The notes under the pieces are model-generated. The model saw nothing but the letters and a program-made list of their open reading frames with translations. It ran no database searches and had not been told where the DNA came from. Positions 37,848 through 47,077 of a stretch of DNA of 64,000 nucleotides are shown piece after piece. The translations under genes were made by a program, and so were the position numbers. Source of the DNA: Sporosarcina ureae DSM 2281 (GTDB lineage Bacteria > Bacillota > Bacilli > Bacillales_A > Planococcaceae). Each line of letters opens with the position of its first letter. The first letter of the stretch is position 1. The DNA lies in contig NZ_AUDQ01000004.1 in assembly GCF_000425545.1 (NCBI RefSeq), forward strand, positions 124,001 through 188,000, in the 5' to 3' direction.

Positions 37848-38948
37848 ATGCTGCAAATAGGTACTGTGATTCTACAACAACGAAAGCGACTTCAAATTAC
37901 ACAAGATACACTAGCTTCTTATTGCCAAGTATCGAAAGCTTCTGTATCGAAATGGGAAAAAGGATTAAGCTATCCGGATATCACACTGTTGCCGAAAATA
38001 GCTTCGTATTTTGAATTGACCGTTGATGAATTGCTTGGCTATGAACGACAACTTTCTAAAGAAGCCATCCAACATCACTATTATGAATTCGCATCCCGTT
38101 TTGGTAAAGAATCTTTTGAATCGGTTTTCATTGACATAGAAGAACAAGTTAAATTGTACTACCACGATTCTGCATTCTTACTGCAGATGAGTATATTACT
38201 ACTCAATCATCATATGTTGAGTAGTGATAGTTCCTCTGTTTTACAGAAAACTAATCGCTGGTTAGAGCGAATTCGAAAAGTAAGTGAAGATGTATGGGTC
38301 TTACGTCAAGCAAACTCCTTACAGGCAACGATTTCGCTCATGCAGTCAAATCCAAACACTACATTGGAATTATTAGACGGAGTCATCAAGCCGAGTATCG
38401 GAGACGAGATTTTGCTGGCAACTGCTCATGAACAACTTGGTGATCAAGAGGAAGCGATGCGCGTCATTCAAGTCATGATGTATCAAAACATCATTCAACT
38501 TGTCGGTAGCAGCCCGCTCTATTTACGACTTTCCGCTTCTAATCAACAAGCGTTTGATGACACCATTCATCGGATGAATGGATTGATCGAGCTATATGCA
38601 TTGCGTACTCTTCATCCGAATATGTGTCTGCAATTTTATTTCAGCGTAGCGCAATGTGCAGCTCTTTCTGTTAACCGTGAGTTACTTTACCCGTATCTTA
38701 ATAAATACGTGGATATATGTGTTCATGATTTACTCCCCTTTTCCTTACGCGGAGACGAATACTTCAATTTACTAGAAGATTGGTTAGAACAACTGGATTT
38801 AGGTGCCAATGCACTGCGCAATACAGAGATCATTAAGCGATCGATCATTGAATCGATGGATGCCGATTTCTTTGAACCATTTAAACAAGAAGATGAGATG
38901 CAAGAGTTACGGCAACGACTACGCTTTGGACTGGAGGGACGTTCATGA
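37848..38948 (+). CDS. XRE-family regulator with long helical C-terminal domain
   Basis: 366 residues. HTH_3 domain at about 4-60 (RLQITQDTLASYCQVSKASVSKWEKGLSYPD). The remaining 300 residues are helical without clear motif and may form TPR-like repeats, as in Rgg- or PlcR-type sensors of peptides; that is only a possibility. ATG 37848 has AAAGGTGGGAGG just before it. Its stop overlaps the next gene's ATG (ATGA), so the regulator is translated together with the transporter it likely controls. Confidence 0.88.
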   Translation: MLQIGTVILQQRKRLQITQDTLASYCQVSKASVSKWEKGLSYPDITLLPKIASYFELTVDELLGYERQLSKEAIQHHYYEFASRFGKESFESVFIDIEEQVKLYYHDSAFLLQMSILLLNHHMLSSDSSSVLQKTNRWLERIRKVSEDVWVLRQANSLQATISLMQSNPNTTLELLDGVIKPSIGDEILLATAHEQLGDQEEAMRVIQVMMYQNIIQLVGSSPLYLRLSASNQQAFDDTIHRMNGLIELYALRTLHPNMCLQFYFSVAQCAALSVNRELLYPYLNKYVDICVHDLLPFSLRGDEYFNLLEDWLEQLDLGANALRNTEIIKRSIIESMDADFFEPFKQEDEMQELRQRLRFGLEGRS

Positions 38949-39172
38949 ATAACGACATGGCTTTATTTATGGAATATCTACCATTTTTAATTCCGCTCAT
39001 TATTTTGCAACTGGGATTGGCTATTTTCTCGGCGATACATGTCATTCGCCATCCTCACTACCGCTTCGGCAATCAAGTCATGTGGCTGTTAATTGTTTTA
39101 TTGATCCAATTTATCGGGCCATTAATCTATTTCGTGTTTGGAAGAGGTGATCACAATGGTCGTACAAATTAA
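38945..39172 (+). CDS. yxlE: small PLDc_N membrane protein (YxlE-like)
   Basis: 75 residues, two membrane helices with the PLDc_N signature HVIRHPHYRFGNQVMWLLIVLLIQFIGPLIYFVFGRG (as found at the N-terminus of cardiolipin synthases but standing alone). Bacillus YxlE, in the sigY operon before YxlF-YxlG, has the same design and neighbours and acts as a negative regulator. Overlaps both neighbours. Confidence 0.85.
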   Translation: MNNDMALFMEYLPFLIPLIILQLGLAIFSAIHVIRHPHYRFGNQVMWLLIVLLIQFIGPLIYFVFGRGDHNGRTN

Positions 39173-40052
39173 TGGTATTTCGAAGCGTTTCGGAGATCAT
39201 GAAGTGCTGAAAGATATACACCTGGATATTCCTGAGCATACTGTTTTCGGATTTGTTGGTGCTAACGGTTCCGGCAAAACGACACTGATGAAATGTATTC
39301 TAGGGTTATTACCACTTAATGCAGGATCCATTACAATTGCAGGTGAACCCGTAACGTTTGGCGAGACAAAGTCCAATCAATATGTCGGCTACTTGCCCGA
39401 CGTTCCAGATTTTTATCCCTTCTATAATGCAATACAGTATTTGGAGTTATGTGCAGTCATTACAAATATACCCCAAAAAGAACGTCAAAGAAGAATAGCA
39501 GAATTACTTGAATTGGTCGGACTGGCTAGCACCACTTCCTTAATTAGTACGTATTCTCGAGGAATGAAACAGCGACTCGGAATTGCACAAGCACTGCTAA
39601 ATCGCCCTAAATTGTTGATTTGTGATGAGCCTACTTCTGCTTTGGACCCGGCCGGCCGTGCACAGATTCTTTCCATTTTACACAAGGTAAAAGAAGAAAC
39701 AACTGTTTTCTTCTCCACACATATCGTTTCGGACGCTGAACAAATCTGTGATCATGTCGCGATGTTGCATGAAGGGACTATTATATTCCAAGATGAACTG
39801 GTGAATCTTAAACATCAAATTACGGGTCAATTCATTTTCACATTTACAATACCTGTAGCAGAAGCACACGAACGATTGCGACATACCCCATTCGAAATGA
39901 AAATTGACAGCAAGCAATTAGTTGTAAGTTTACCTAATGAAAGTACGCAATTGGCTTTCATGCAAGAACTCACTACTCAGAAAATCCTTATACAGTCGAT
40001 GCATCCCAAAACTCGTTTGCTCGAGCAACTAGTCTTGGAGGTGCTTGGATGA
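39156..40052 (+). CDS. ABC transporter ATP-binding protein (YxlF-like)
   Basis: 298 residues: Walker A GANGSGKTT, signature YSRGMKQRLGIAQAL, Walker [15 protein letters not shown]-loop STH. C-terminal extension of about 80 residues as in YxlF and bacitracin-type exporters. ATG at 39156 (GAGGTGATC site) lies inside the yxlE-like gene. Works with the permease encoded next. Confidence 0.92.
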   Translation: MVVQINGISKRFGDHEVLKDIHLDIPEHTVFGFVGANGSGKTTLMKCILGLLPLNAGSITIAGEPVTFGETKSNQYVGYLPDVPDFYPFYNAIQYLELCAVITNIPQKERQRRIAELLELVGLASTTSLISTYSRGMKQRLGIAQALLNRPKLLICDEPTSALDPAGRAQILSILHKVKEETTVFFSTHIVSDAEQICDHVAMLHEGTIIFQDELVNLKHQITGQFIFTFTIPVAEAHERLRHTPFEMKIDSKQLVVSLPNESTQLAFMQELTTQKILIQSMHPKTRLLEQLVLEVLG

Positions 40053-40813
40053 ATCAGTGGCTTGGTTTTTTGAAGAAGGAATGGTTCGAAAGTGTGAAGA
40101 CGTATAAGTTATTGCTTGTCCTAGTCATATTCTCGATTCTCGGTATATTAAATCCATTCACAGCAAAAATCTCTCCGGTGTTATTCGAGCAATTCATGCC
40201 TGAAGGTGCACTCGTCAATCTACCTGAACCTACCGCACTCGATTCTTGGCTACAGTTCTATAAAAACGTCCCACAGATGGGATTAATCGTGTTTATTCTA
40301 TTATTCAGTACGCTGATGTCTAAGGAATTGGAAAAAGGTACGCTTGTGATTTTGCTAACGAAAGGCTTACGTCGCAGTACCGTAATTACGACAAAATTCT
40401 TTATGGCTCTCTGCTATTGGACACTGGCCATCACGCTATCATTCACCATCACCTATGCTTACACTGCTTATTATTGGGATCAAAGCCAACTGCAACATTT
40501 ACTATTTGCAGCCAGTTGCCTGTATGTGTTCGGCATACTATTACTAGCGGTTACATTATGGGGAAATACCTTATTCGCTACACCCTATGGCGGAACACTG
40601 GTCACCTTATTAGTCGTCATTACATTATTTATTGCGGCTATATTTCCTACGTCCGCCAATTGGAATCCCCTTGAATTACTGACGGCTACCACTCAGCTAT
40701 TAACCGGTGAACTAACACCTTTAGACTTATGGGGTCCTTATACTATCACGTTGTTTGCCGCAATTTTAGTCGTACTACTGACTATGTCCCATTTCAAAAG
40801 AAAACTACTTTGA
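40049..40813 (+). CDS. ABC transporter permease (YxlG-like)
   Basis: 254 residues, six predicted helices, ABC-2 type: MSKELEKGTLVILLTKGLRRSTVITTKF is the coupling region found in YxlG and similar exporters. Overlaps the ATPase gene by 4 bp. The exported compound is unknown. Confidence 0.9.
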   Translation: MNQWLGFLKKEWFESVKTYKLLLVLVIFSILGILNPFTAKISPVLFEQFMPEGALVNLPEPTALDSWLQFYKNVPQMGLIVFILLFSTLMSKELEKGTLVILLTKGLRRSTVITTKFFMALCYWTLAITLSFTITYAYTAYYWDQSQLQHLLFAASCLYVFGILLLAVTLWGNTLFATPYGGTLVTLLVVITLFIAAIFPTSANWNPLELLTATTQLLTGELTPLDLWGPYTITLFAAILVVLLTMSHFKRKLL

Positions 40814-40818
40814 AAGCG

Positions 40819-40847
40819 TTGACAACGAATAAAAAATCATGTAAATT
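40819..40847 (+). promoter_or_regulatory. sigma-A promoter of guaC
   Basis: TTGACA (40819-40824), 17-bp spacer, TAAATT (40842-40847). Confidence 0.75.
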
Positions 40848-40851
40848 ACAA

Positions 40852-40895
40852 AAGGACGAACAATCCAGTTGTTTTATATGAAAACATTCGTTTAT
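40852..40895 (+). promoter_or_regulatory. candidate PurR box pair before guaC
   Basis: AAGGACGAACAAT (40852-40864) and inverted AACATTCGTTTAT (40883-40895), each about 10 of 13 to the Bacillus PurBox, 18 bp apart; the usual gap is 16-17 bp. guaC belongs to the PurR regulon in Bacillus. Confidence 0.45.
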
Positions 40896-40908
40896 AGAGG
40901 TGATTGTA

Positions 40909-41892
40909 ATGGAAACCGTATTTGACTATGAAGATATTCAGCTAGTTCCAGCAAAATGTGTGGTAGAGAGCCGCTCTGAATGTGATACATCCGTTATGTT
41001 AGGTGGTCATACGTTCCGTTTACCAGTCGTTCCTGCCAATATGCAGACGATTATCGATGAAAAGATTGCGATTCAATTAGCAGAAGATGGCTATTTCTAT
41101 ATTATGCACCGTTTCAAACCTGAAACGCGTGTAGATTTTATTAAAGATATGCACGCCCGCGGTTTAATTGCTTCAATAAGTGTTGGCGTGAAAGAAGAGG
41201 AGTATGGATTCGTTGAGCAACTTGCGATTAACGCACATGTTCCTGAATTCATCACGATCGATATTGCGCACGGTCATTCGAATCAAGTCATTCGCATGAT
41301 CCAGCACATCAAAAAGCATTTGCCAATGAGCTTTGTCATTGCAGGCAATGTAGGTACACCTGAAGCTGTCCGTGAGCTCGAAAACGCCGGTGCTGACGCG
41401 ACAAAAGTAGGTATCGGGCCAGGTAAAGTTTGTATCACGAAGATCAAAACAGGATTCGGAACAGGTGGCTGGCAACTTGCGGCTGTTCGCTTATGTGCGA
41501 AAGCTGCTTCCAAACCAATCATTGCAGACGGCGGAATCCGTACACATGGCGACATCGCAAAATCTGTACGTTTTGGTGCAAGTATGGTCATGGTCGGCTC
41601 ATTATTCGCCGGTCACGAAGAATCTCCTGGACAGACTGTAGAACAAGATGGTCAATTGTATAAAGAATACTTCGGTTCAGCTTCTGAATTCCAAAAAGGT
41701 GAAAAGAAGAATGTAGAGGGCAAGAAAATGTTTGTGGAATATAAAGGTCCATTGAAAGATACGTTGATTGAAATGGAACAAGATCTTCAGTCTGCTATTT
41801 CTTATTCCGGCGGCAAGACACTGAGTTCCATACGCAATGTAGATTATGTTATTGTGAAGAACTCGATTTTTAATGGTGATAAAGTATTTTAA
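40909..41892 (+). CDS. guaC: GMP reductase
   Basis: 327 residues, IMPDH/GMPR barrel: [23 protein letters not shown], catalytic Cys loop [20 protein letters not shown] and [22 protein letters not shown]. Reduces GMP to IMP with NADPH, balancing guanine and adenine nucleotides. The ATG at 40909 follows GAGGTGAT; length equals Bacillus GuaC. Confidence 0.97.
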   Translation: METVFDYEDIQLVPAKCVVESRSECDTSVMLGGHTFRLPVVPANMQTIIDEKIAIQLAEDGYFYIMHRFKPETRVDFIKDMHARGLIASISVGVKEEEYGFVEQLAINAHVPEFITIDIAHGHSNQVIRMIQHIKKHLPMSFVIAGNVGTPEAVRELENAGADATKVGIGPGKVCITKIKTGFGTGGWQLAAVRLCAKAASKPIIADGGIRTHGDIAKSVRFGASMVMVGSLFAGHEESPGQTVEQDGQLYKEYFGSASEFQKGEKKNVEGKKMFVEYKGPLKDTLIEMEQDLQSAISYSGGKTLSSIRNVDYVIVKNSIFNGDKVF

Positions 41893-41902
41893 TGAAGTAT
41901 AA

Positions 41903-41935
41903 CCGGTTAGAGATTAGTCTCTAACCGTTTTTTTT
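41903..41935 (+). terminator. terminator of guaC
   Basis: CGGTTAGAGA / TCTCTAACCG hairpin, 4-nt loop, T8. Confidence 0.93.
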
Positions 41936-41981
41936 ACGTTGTAGTGTATTTATATTGAACATAGAGGTCATTGAGGTGTTT

Positions 41982-42197
41982 TTAAGAATTATATCCAAAC
42001 GAAACTGCAAACACGAACGCAAATATGGATAAGACAATGATAATTGAACAGATTATCGTTATGACCAAGGTTAAGCTTTTGGGCATATCAGAACGGTTTT
42101 TCCAAATAGCTATAAGTAAAAACATGTTGACTAATAGAATGATTAAAAAAATAGAAAGAAGCATGTATCGCTCTTTAATCACAAACCATACATCCAT
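41982..42197 (-). CDS. 71-residue two-helix membrane protein, unknown
   Basis: Frame begins MDVWFVIKERYMLLSIFLII and has two hydrophobic helices (about 12-31 and 42-66) joined by a short basic loop. AAAGGAG lies 8 nt before the ATG, a good sign of a real gene. No family recognised. It lies at the end of a row of decayed frames on the same strand and may be the survivor of a dead operon. Confidence 0.6.
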   Translation of the reverse strand: MDVWFVIKERYMLLSIFLIILLVNMFLLIAIWKNRSDMPKSLTLVITIICSIIIVLSIFAFVFAVSFGYNS

Positions 42198-42266
42198 TGC
42201 GTTTGCTCCTTTCTGATAACTTTTAACTTAACAGCCTGTTTCTCTGAATGCATAGGCGAGGATCAT

Positions 42267-42474
42267 TTACACCAGATAGTATTTGTAACGGGATAGTGGT
42301 TGGAACCCTTTGGTCTGCGCTGCAACCGGAAGCACATGTGCCGCCGTAATCATTAAATAGTTGCTCACTATGATCAAAATCATCGTTCCAGCCCATGTCC
42401 AAAAATCATAAGCGTGTGTTAATCCAATCACCTAAAAAAGCCGCTATAAAACCTTTAATTCAATTTCGATTCAT
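42267..42474 (-). pseudogene. decayed small membrane-protein gene (nonsense + frameshift)
   Basis: From ATG at 42474: MNRN then TGA (42460-42462, TGG would give Trp), then IKGFIAAFLGDWINTR, then a phase change and AYDFWTWAGTMILIIVSNY, ending in a hydrophilic tail and TAA at 42267. The two pieces join sensibly with a single-base shift, and the total length is 3n+1. The intact product would be about 69 residues with one or two membrane helices. Family not recognised. Confidence 0.5.
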
Positions 42475-42547
42475 GTAATGACCCTTCACAATCAGTTGTA
42501 AATTATAAAGCTTAGGAGAACACTGTTTAATAGTATATTCCAGGCTC

Positions 42548-42628
42548 TTATCCTTCCGTGACATAGAAAGATCTATGAGTTTTCTCTAGGACCAGTCCAA
42601 CAATTTGCTGCGGAACCCTAGATAGCAT
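42548..42628 (-). other. 26-codon open frame between the two remnants
   Basis: ATG frame MLSRVPQQIVGLVLEKTHRS... ending in TAA at 42548. No ribosome site; probably another fragment of the decayed region. Confidence 0.2.
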
Positions 42629-42653
42629 TTAGTCATTCAATTTAATCACTACG

Positions 42654-42885
42654 TTACAGTAAAATGTAACATATTTCCACAATGATCTGGTCTGGATCCC
42701 GCACAAAGTCTCTTACATTAACACGCCCCGCAGTTGTACAGATTAGTTCTTCACCCTCAATTTGACTTTTCCAATTTGGTTTATCCATCAATTGCTTAGT
42801 TTAATCCCTTCCACTGCTTTCGAGCCAACTGGTAATCATTCAATTTAATTGAGAATAAAGGAGAATGCGGGTCGTATACTATCAT
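42654..42885 (-). pseudogene. decayed gene remnant (frameshifted), unknown family
   Basis: ATG at 42885 opens MIVYDPHSPLFSIKLNDYQL and stops after KGLN; shifting one base resumes at QLMDKPNWKSQIEGEELICT and runs through AGRVNVRDFVRDPDQIIVEI to TAA at 42654. Both halves have ordinary protein composition, total length is 3n+1, and no ribosome site of quality remains. This is consistent with a small soluble protein of about 77 residues inactivated by a one-base insertion near 42796. Confidence 0.5.
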
Positions 42886-42933
42886 CTCCCCGGATAATAT
42901 ATAATGACATTTTACTAGACGAAATCAATATGG

Positions 42934-42961
42934 TTGACAACTCTTCAGGTTTATATAATAA
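42934..42961 (+). promoter_or_regulatory. sigma-A promoter of ahpCF
   Basis: TTGACA (42934-42939), 16-bp spacer, TAATAA (42956-42961). Confidence 0.7.
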
Positions 42962-42972
42962 TGATTACGTAA

Positions 42973-42987
42973 TTAGAATTATTATAT
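42973..42987 (+). promoter_or_regulatory. PerR box of ahpCF
   Basis: TTAGAATTATTATAT agrees with the Bacillus PerR consensus TTATAATNATTATAA at 13 of 14 or so defined positions, just downstream of the promoter -10, where bound PerR would block transcription. Peroxide-inducible expression is expected. Confidence 0.75.
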
Positions 42988-43002
42988 TCTATAACTTAAA
43001 CA

Positions 43003-43021
43003 GATGACTGCATTAGTCATC
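43003..43021 (+). other. hairpin in the ahpC leader
   Basis: GATGACT / AGTCATC with a 5-nt loop, 26 nt before the start codon and above the AGGAGG site; no T tail. May stabilise the mRNA. Confidence 0.45.
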
Positions 43022-43046
43022 AAAAACACTTTAGGAGGAATCATTC

Positions 43047-43616
43047 ATGTCAATGATCGGAAAACAAATCGAAGAGTTTACAGCAAATGCGTACAACAGT
43101 GGTAACGGGGAATTCATCGAAATAACCCAAGAAAACTTTAAGGGAAAATGGAGCGTAGTTTGCTTCTACCCAGCTGACTTCACATTTGTCTGCCCTACTG
43201 AACTCGAAGACCTTCAGAACCAATACGAAACATTGAAAGGCCTCGATACAGAAGTATACTCCGTTTCAACGGACACACACTTCACACACAAAGCATGGCA
43301 CGACCACTCAGATGCCATTAGCAGCTTACGCTACATCATGGTCGGTGACCCTTCACAGAAAATCTCTCGTATTTTCGACGTGCTAGACGAAGAAGCAGGT
43401 CTTGCACAGCGCGGTACATTTATCATCGATCCGGACGGCGTCGTGCAGGCAGCAGAAATCAACGCAGACGGAATCGGCCGTGACGCAAGCGTTTTAGTCA
43501 ATAAAATCAAAGCAGCACAATATGTCCGCAACAATCCGGGCGAAGTATGTCCGGCTAAATGGCAGGAAGGCAGCGAAACACTGAAGCCAAGCCTGGATCT
43601 TGTAGGTAAAATTTAA
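43047..43616 (+). CDS. ahpC: alkyl hydroperoxide reductase, peroxiredoxin subunit
   Basis: 189 residues, typical 2-Cys peroxiredoxin: peroxidatic Cys49 in [13 protein letters not shown] and resolving Cys near 168 in [10 protein letters not shown]. Reduces H2O2 and organic peroxides and is recycled by AhpF, encoded 13 bp downstream. AGGAGG ribosome site. PerR box upstream. Confidence 0.98.
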   Translation: MSMIGKQIEEFTANAYNSGNGEFIEITQENFKGKWSVVCFYPADFTFVCPTELEDLQNQYETLKGLDTEVYSVSTDTHFTHKAWHDHSDAISSLRYIMVGDPSQKISRIFDVLDEEAGLAQRGTFIIDPDGVVQAAEINADGIGRDASVLVNKIKAAQYVRNNPGEVCPAKWQEGSETLKPSLDLVGKI

Positions 43617-43629
43617 GGAGACGGTTTAT

Positions 43630-45168
43630 ATGTTAGATGCGAATATTAAAGCGCAGTTAGCCCAATATCTCGAGATGATGGAAAAGGAAGTCCAGCTAAA
43701 GATCAGCGTGGGCTCCGACAAAGTAGCACAGGACATGCAAGAGCTAGTGGATGAACTGGCTTCCATGTCTTCTCTCATCAAAGTAGAAAAAGCAGAATTG
43801 GAAAGAACTCCAAGTTTCAGCATCAACCGCCCTGGCGAAGATACCGGCATTGTATTTGCCGGTATTCCGCTTGGTCACGAATTCACCTCTCTCGTCCTAG
43901 CTTTGCTCCATGTGAGCGGCAGAGCGCCTAAAGTCAATGATCAGGTGATCGAGCAAGTGAAGAACATTGAAGGTGTGCATCATTTCGAATCCTATATCAG
44001 CTTGAGCTGTCAGAACTGTCCGGAAGTCGTACAGGCGCTAAACATCATGAGCGTACTGAATCCGAATATCACGCATACGATGATCGACGGAGCAGCCTTT
44101 AAGGATGAAGTGGAAAGCAAAAACATCATGGCGGTTCCGACCGTGTACTTAAACGGCGAACCATTCACGAACGGCCGCAAAACAATCGAGGAGATCCTTG
44201 CGGAAATGGGAAGCGGCCTGGATGCATCCGACTTCGAAGACAAAGACCCATTTGACGTGCTCGTTGTCGGTGGAGGACCAGCCGGCGCAAGCGCAGCAAT
44301 CTACGCTGCCCGCAAAGGGATTCGCACAGGCATCGTCGCTGATCGTTTCGGTGGTCAGATCTTGGATACCGCAGCAATTGAGAACTTCATCAGCGTCAAT
44401 CGCACGGAAGGACCGAAGCTTGCGGCAAGCCTTGAAGAACACGTGAAGGAATACGATATCGATATCATGAACCTGCAGACAGCGAAACGTCTAGAGAAAA
44501 AGGATCTCATTGAAATCGAACTAGAAAACGGCGCAGTTCTCAAGAGCAAGACTGTGATCTTGTCGACGGGTGCGCGCTGGCGCAACATCGGCGTGCCAGG
44601 CGAAGCCGAATTCCGCAACAAAGGCGTTGCCTACTGTCCGCACTGCGACGGCCCTTTGTTTGAAGGCAAGGACGTGGCAGTAGTTGGCGGTGGAAACTCC
44701 GGTATCGAAGCAGCGATTGACCTGGCAGGTATCGCAAGTCATGTCACAGTGCTCGAGTTTGCATCAGAACTCAAAGCGGACGCGGTCTTGCAGGAACGCT
44801 TGAACAGCCTGCCGAACGCTAAGGTGTTGACGAACGTCCAAACGAAGGAAATCACCGGCACTGATAAAGTAAACGGCGTCACGTATACAGACCGTGATTC
44901 CGGTGAGGAACATCATATCGAACTGGACGGCATATTCATCCAGATCGGGCTCGTGCCGAACACGGACTGGCTCGGCGATTCAATTGAACGCAACCGCTTC
45001 GGCGAGATTGTGGTCGATAAAAAAGGTACGACGAACGTACCCGGCGTATTTGCGGCGGGCGACTGCTCGGACAGCCCTTACAAGCAGATCATCATCTCTA
45101 TGGGCTCCGGCGCAACCGCTTCCCTCAGCGCGTTCGATTATCTCGTACGCAGTAAAGTGGAAGTCTAA
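43630..45168 (+). CDS. ahpF: alkyl hydroperoxide reductase, flavoprotein subunit
   Basis: 512 residues: N-terminal tandem thioredoxin-like domain with the CQNC redox pair ([14 protein letters not shown]), FAD-binding [19 protein letters not shown], thioredoxin-reductase-type active site [15 protein letters not shown] site [14 protein letters not shown] and [13 protein letters not shown]. Transfers electrons from NAD(P)H to AhpC. The DNA of ahpCF looks visibly more GC-rich than its neighbours, possibly codon adaptation to high expression or a different origin. Confidence 0.97.
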   Translation: MLDANIKAQLAQYLEMMEKEVQLKISVGSDKVAQDMQELVDELASMSSLIKVEKAELERTPSFSINRPGEDTGIVFAGIPLGHEFTSLVLALLHVSGRAPKVNDQVIEQVKNIEGVHHFESYISLSCQNCPEVVQALNIMSVLNPNITHTMIDGAAFKDEVESKNIMAVPTVYLNGEPFTNGRKTIEEILAEMGSGLDASDFEDKDPFDVLVVGGGPAGASAAIYAARKGIRTGIVADRFGGQILDTAAIENFISVNRTEGPKLAASLEEHVKEYDIDIMNLQTAKRLEKKDLIEIELENGAVLKSKTVILSTGARWRNIGVPGEAEFRNKGVAYCPHCDGPLFEGKDVAVVGGGNSGIEAAIDLAGIASHVTVLEFASELKADAVLQERLNSLPNAKVLTNVQTKEITGTDKVNGVTYTDRDSGEEHHIELDGIFIQIGLVPNTDWLGDSIERNRFGEIVVDKKGTTNVPGVFAAGDCSDSPYKQIIISMGSGATASLSAFDYLVRSKVEV

Positions 45169-45173
45169 TAACG

Positions 45174-45215
45174 AAAAGATGCAGGAAGGCTATACGCCCT
45201 TCTGCATCTTTTTTT
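45174..45215 (+). terminator. terminator of ahpCF
   Basis: AAAAGATGCAG-AAGG / CCTTCTGCATCTTTTTTT hairpin 6 bp after the stop. Confidence 0.9.
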
Positions 45216-45282
45216 GCATTTTGCTCTTACGAATTAGCAGAAACCTTGTGCAACAATCGCCCCCGATTGTTTAAAGTTGAAT

Positions 45283-45768
45283 TTAATTAATAGATCCCTC
45301 GGGAGTTAAGTATTGTGTAGTCTTGGCAGCATACGCACCGTAAGCGTAAGCGGCAGATTCTTTTTCGTCATCCTCTAACATTGTCTTTTCAAATTCTTCA
45401 CGGTTATTGAATCCATCAGCAACACCTTTATACTCCTCATATGTGATTTCGGTAGCAAAAACCTTTTCTTCTTGTACGGCTTCATAATGTTCTTCTGATA
45501 GATTTGCTCTTACCAGCAAATAAGCTTCGTAAGTAGCACCGTTAAGCATATCTACATCTTCGTCATTATTTAATTCCGCAGTTGCTTTGTTAAAATCCTC
45601 AATTGCTTGATCAAACTCTGAGGCACTTAAATCTGTTTTTGCAGCTTCAATGTTCTTTGTTTCACTGTCCGTATAATCACCTTCTGCAAGCCCTTCTTGA
45701 TTTGTTGAATTACACGCCGTTAGAATTAATACTCCTACTAGTGATAGCATGAAAATAAATTTTTTCAT
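45283..45768 (-). CDS. acidic lipoprotein of unknown function
   Basis: 161 residues with a lipoprotein signal (lipobox LTAC, Cys19), then an acidic, mostly helical domain (SASEFDQAIEDFNKATAELN; EITYEEYKGVADGFNNREEF). No recognised family. AGGAGG-like site in the leader (GGAGG 9 nt upstream). Stands alone at the edge of an island of small genes; an AACAATCG/CGATTGTT hairpin at 45252-45271 may end it. Confidence 0.75.
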   Translation of the reverse strand: MKKFIFMLSLVGVLILTACNSTNQEGLAEGDYTDSETKNIEAAKTDLSASEFDQAIEDFNKATAELNNDEDVDMLNGATYEAYLLVRANLSEEHYEAVQEEKVFATEITYEEYKGVADGFNNREEFEKTMLEDDEKESAAYAYGAYAAKTTQYLTPEGSIN

Positions 45769-45870
45769 ACGTATTCCCTCCTAAAATTACTTACGTGGCA
45801 AAATGGCCCTTTAACGGCATAATCCTTATTCAAGAATTGCACCCATTAGTGAAATAAGCAAATTGCTTAC

Positions 45871-46275
45871 TTAGTCTGAATAAGAACCTCCTGGTAATGT
45901 AAATAAATAGAATCCATTATCTCCTCTTAACTGCCACCCTTCAAAAAAACTACTATCGTGAAACAGTTCAAGAAAAGTATTATCTTCAAATTCCAAAACT
46001 AAGTCAGATATTTCTTCAAAATGATAGACATTCATAACCTTTTTACCCATAAGAATACTTTCAACATTCTTATAGGTGAATTTATCAGAGGCTTGGGTAC
46101 AATCTGAAAACCCAATTAAGACTTGATTAGCAACTAGTAATCTCCAAGGACATTCAATTATTAACCCACCACTACTAAACCCCAATCCCAATGGTAAGTT
46201 TTTTTCTGTATTCACCTCAATAACACTTTGTCCAAAAAAATAATTAAAATCAATACTACTTTGTTTTCTAAACAT
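45871..46275 (-). CDS. hypothetical protein, about 134 residues
   Basis: Soluble mixed alpha/beta protein: FGQSVIEVNTEKNLPLGLGF, GGLIIECPWRLL, then LVLEFEDNTFLELFHDSSFFEGW and GFYLFTLPGG. The pattern recalls small uncharacterised or immunity-like Firmicutes proteins, but no family is assigned. ATG at 46275 is preferred; the frame can extend to a TTG at 46323 without ribosome site. Flanked on both sides by the TGGCCC/GCACCC intergenic motif. Confidence 0.6.
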   Translation of the reverse strand: MFRKQSSIDFNYFFGQSVIEVNTEKNLPLGLGFSSGGLIIECPWRLLVANQVLIGFSDCTQASDKFTYKNVESILMGKKVMNVYHFEEISDLVLEFEDNTFLELFHDSSFFEGWQLRGDNGFYLFTLPGGSYSD

Positions 46276-46450
46276 TTTGAGCACCACATTTCCATCCTTA
46301 TTTCTACTGATAGGTTTATTCAAGTAAATGGTTCTAATATGTAATAAGGGCGTAGGTTCTTGTTCCGTTAATGCACCCGCAGTACAGTTTACTCTCCTAA
46401 ATTAGATAACCAGTTACGCAATTTTGCCTTGGGGTAATATATTTTATTAT

Positions 46451-46687
46451 TTATATGGACGTGCGGTATGCTGGATATTCTTGAATTAAGCTTTTCGCGT
46501 CTTCTTTAGAAATCCCCATCAAATAATGGACATTATTTTCTTTGATCAATTCGTGTTCATCATCATTGCTAAAGATTTCACTAAGACTATCTTTTGCATC
46601 CGGGTTTTTAAAGTTTTTAAGACCATTGCCTATAAAATACCCTGCAGCTGCAATTCCTAAAGCAACCAAAATTAAATCAAATCCCAT
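46451..46687 (-). CDS. small membrane protein, 78 residues, unknown
   Basis: One N-terminal membrane helix (GFDLILVALGIAAAGYFIGNG) and an acidic cytoplasmic part (DAKDSLSEIFSNDDEHELIKE) that ends MGISKEDAKSLIQEYPAYR. ATG at 46687 has GAGGATGG upstream and is preferred to the more distal start. Family not recognised. Confidence 0.6.
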   Translation of the reverse strand: MGFDLILVALGIAAAGYFIGNGLKNFKNPDAKDSLSEIFSNDDEHELIKENNVHYLMGISKEDAKSLIQEYPAYRTSI

Positions 46688-47077
46688 ATTGATACCATCC
46701 TCATTGTTTTTTAAAATCAATTAAAGCGTTCAATAGTAACAGAACACCTATGTAAATATGAAAAATCTGCATTCAGTTTGTTAATATAAAATTAATGAAT
46801 ACTGGAATCGATTAGAACATCCGAGACTTGGTGAGACACCCGTCCTGCCCAAAGTTTTTTGTTTTGATAACCGCCCATGCCATTGGGTATGAAATCAGCC
46901 GGGAGGAATTCATCCATAATCCAAATGAAATTAAAATTATAGTCGTTACAATGACAAAATCTCTTGAAAAACTAACATAAAAAGCACATCTTTCTTAAAA
47001 TGTGCTTTTTGTTGTTCTTATTCTTTTACAAATTGACGCATATTTTTGTTTCATTACATCTCAGTTAAGAAAACTTA
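46688..47077. other. intergenic stretch, possible gene debris
   Basis: Apart from the terminator at 46979-47010 there is one plus-strand open stretch at about 46795-46890 with protein-like content (HPRLGETPVLPKVFCFDN) but neither start nor ribosome site. It may be a fragment of an enzyme gene. Confidence 0.3.
46979..47010 (-). terminator. terminator of the TPP-riboswitch operon
   Basis: AAAAAGCACAT / ATGTGCTTTTT hairpin, T5 on the minus strand, 68 bp after the SDR stop. Confidence 0.85.
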
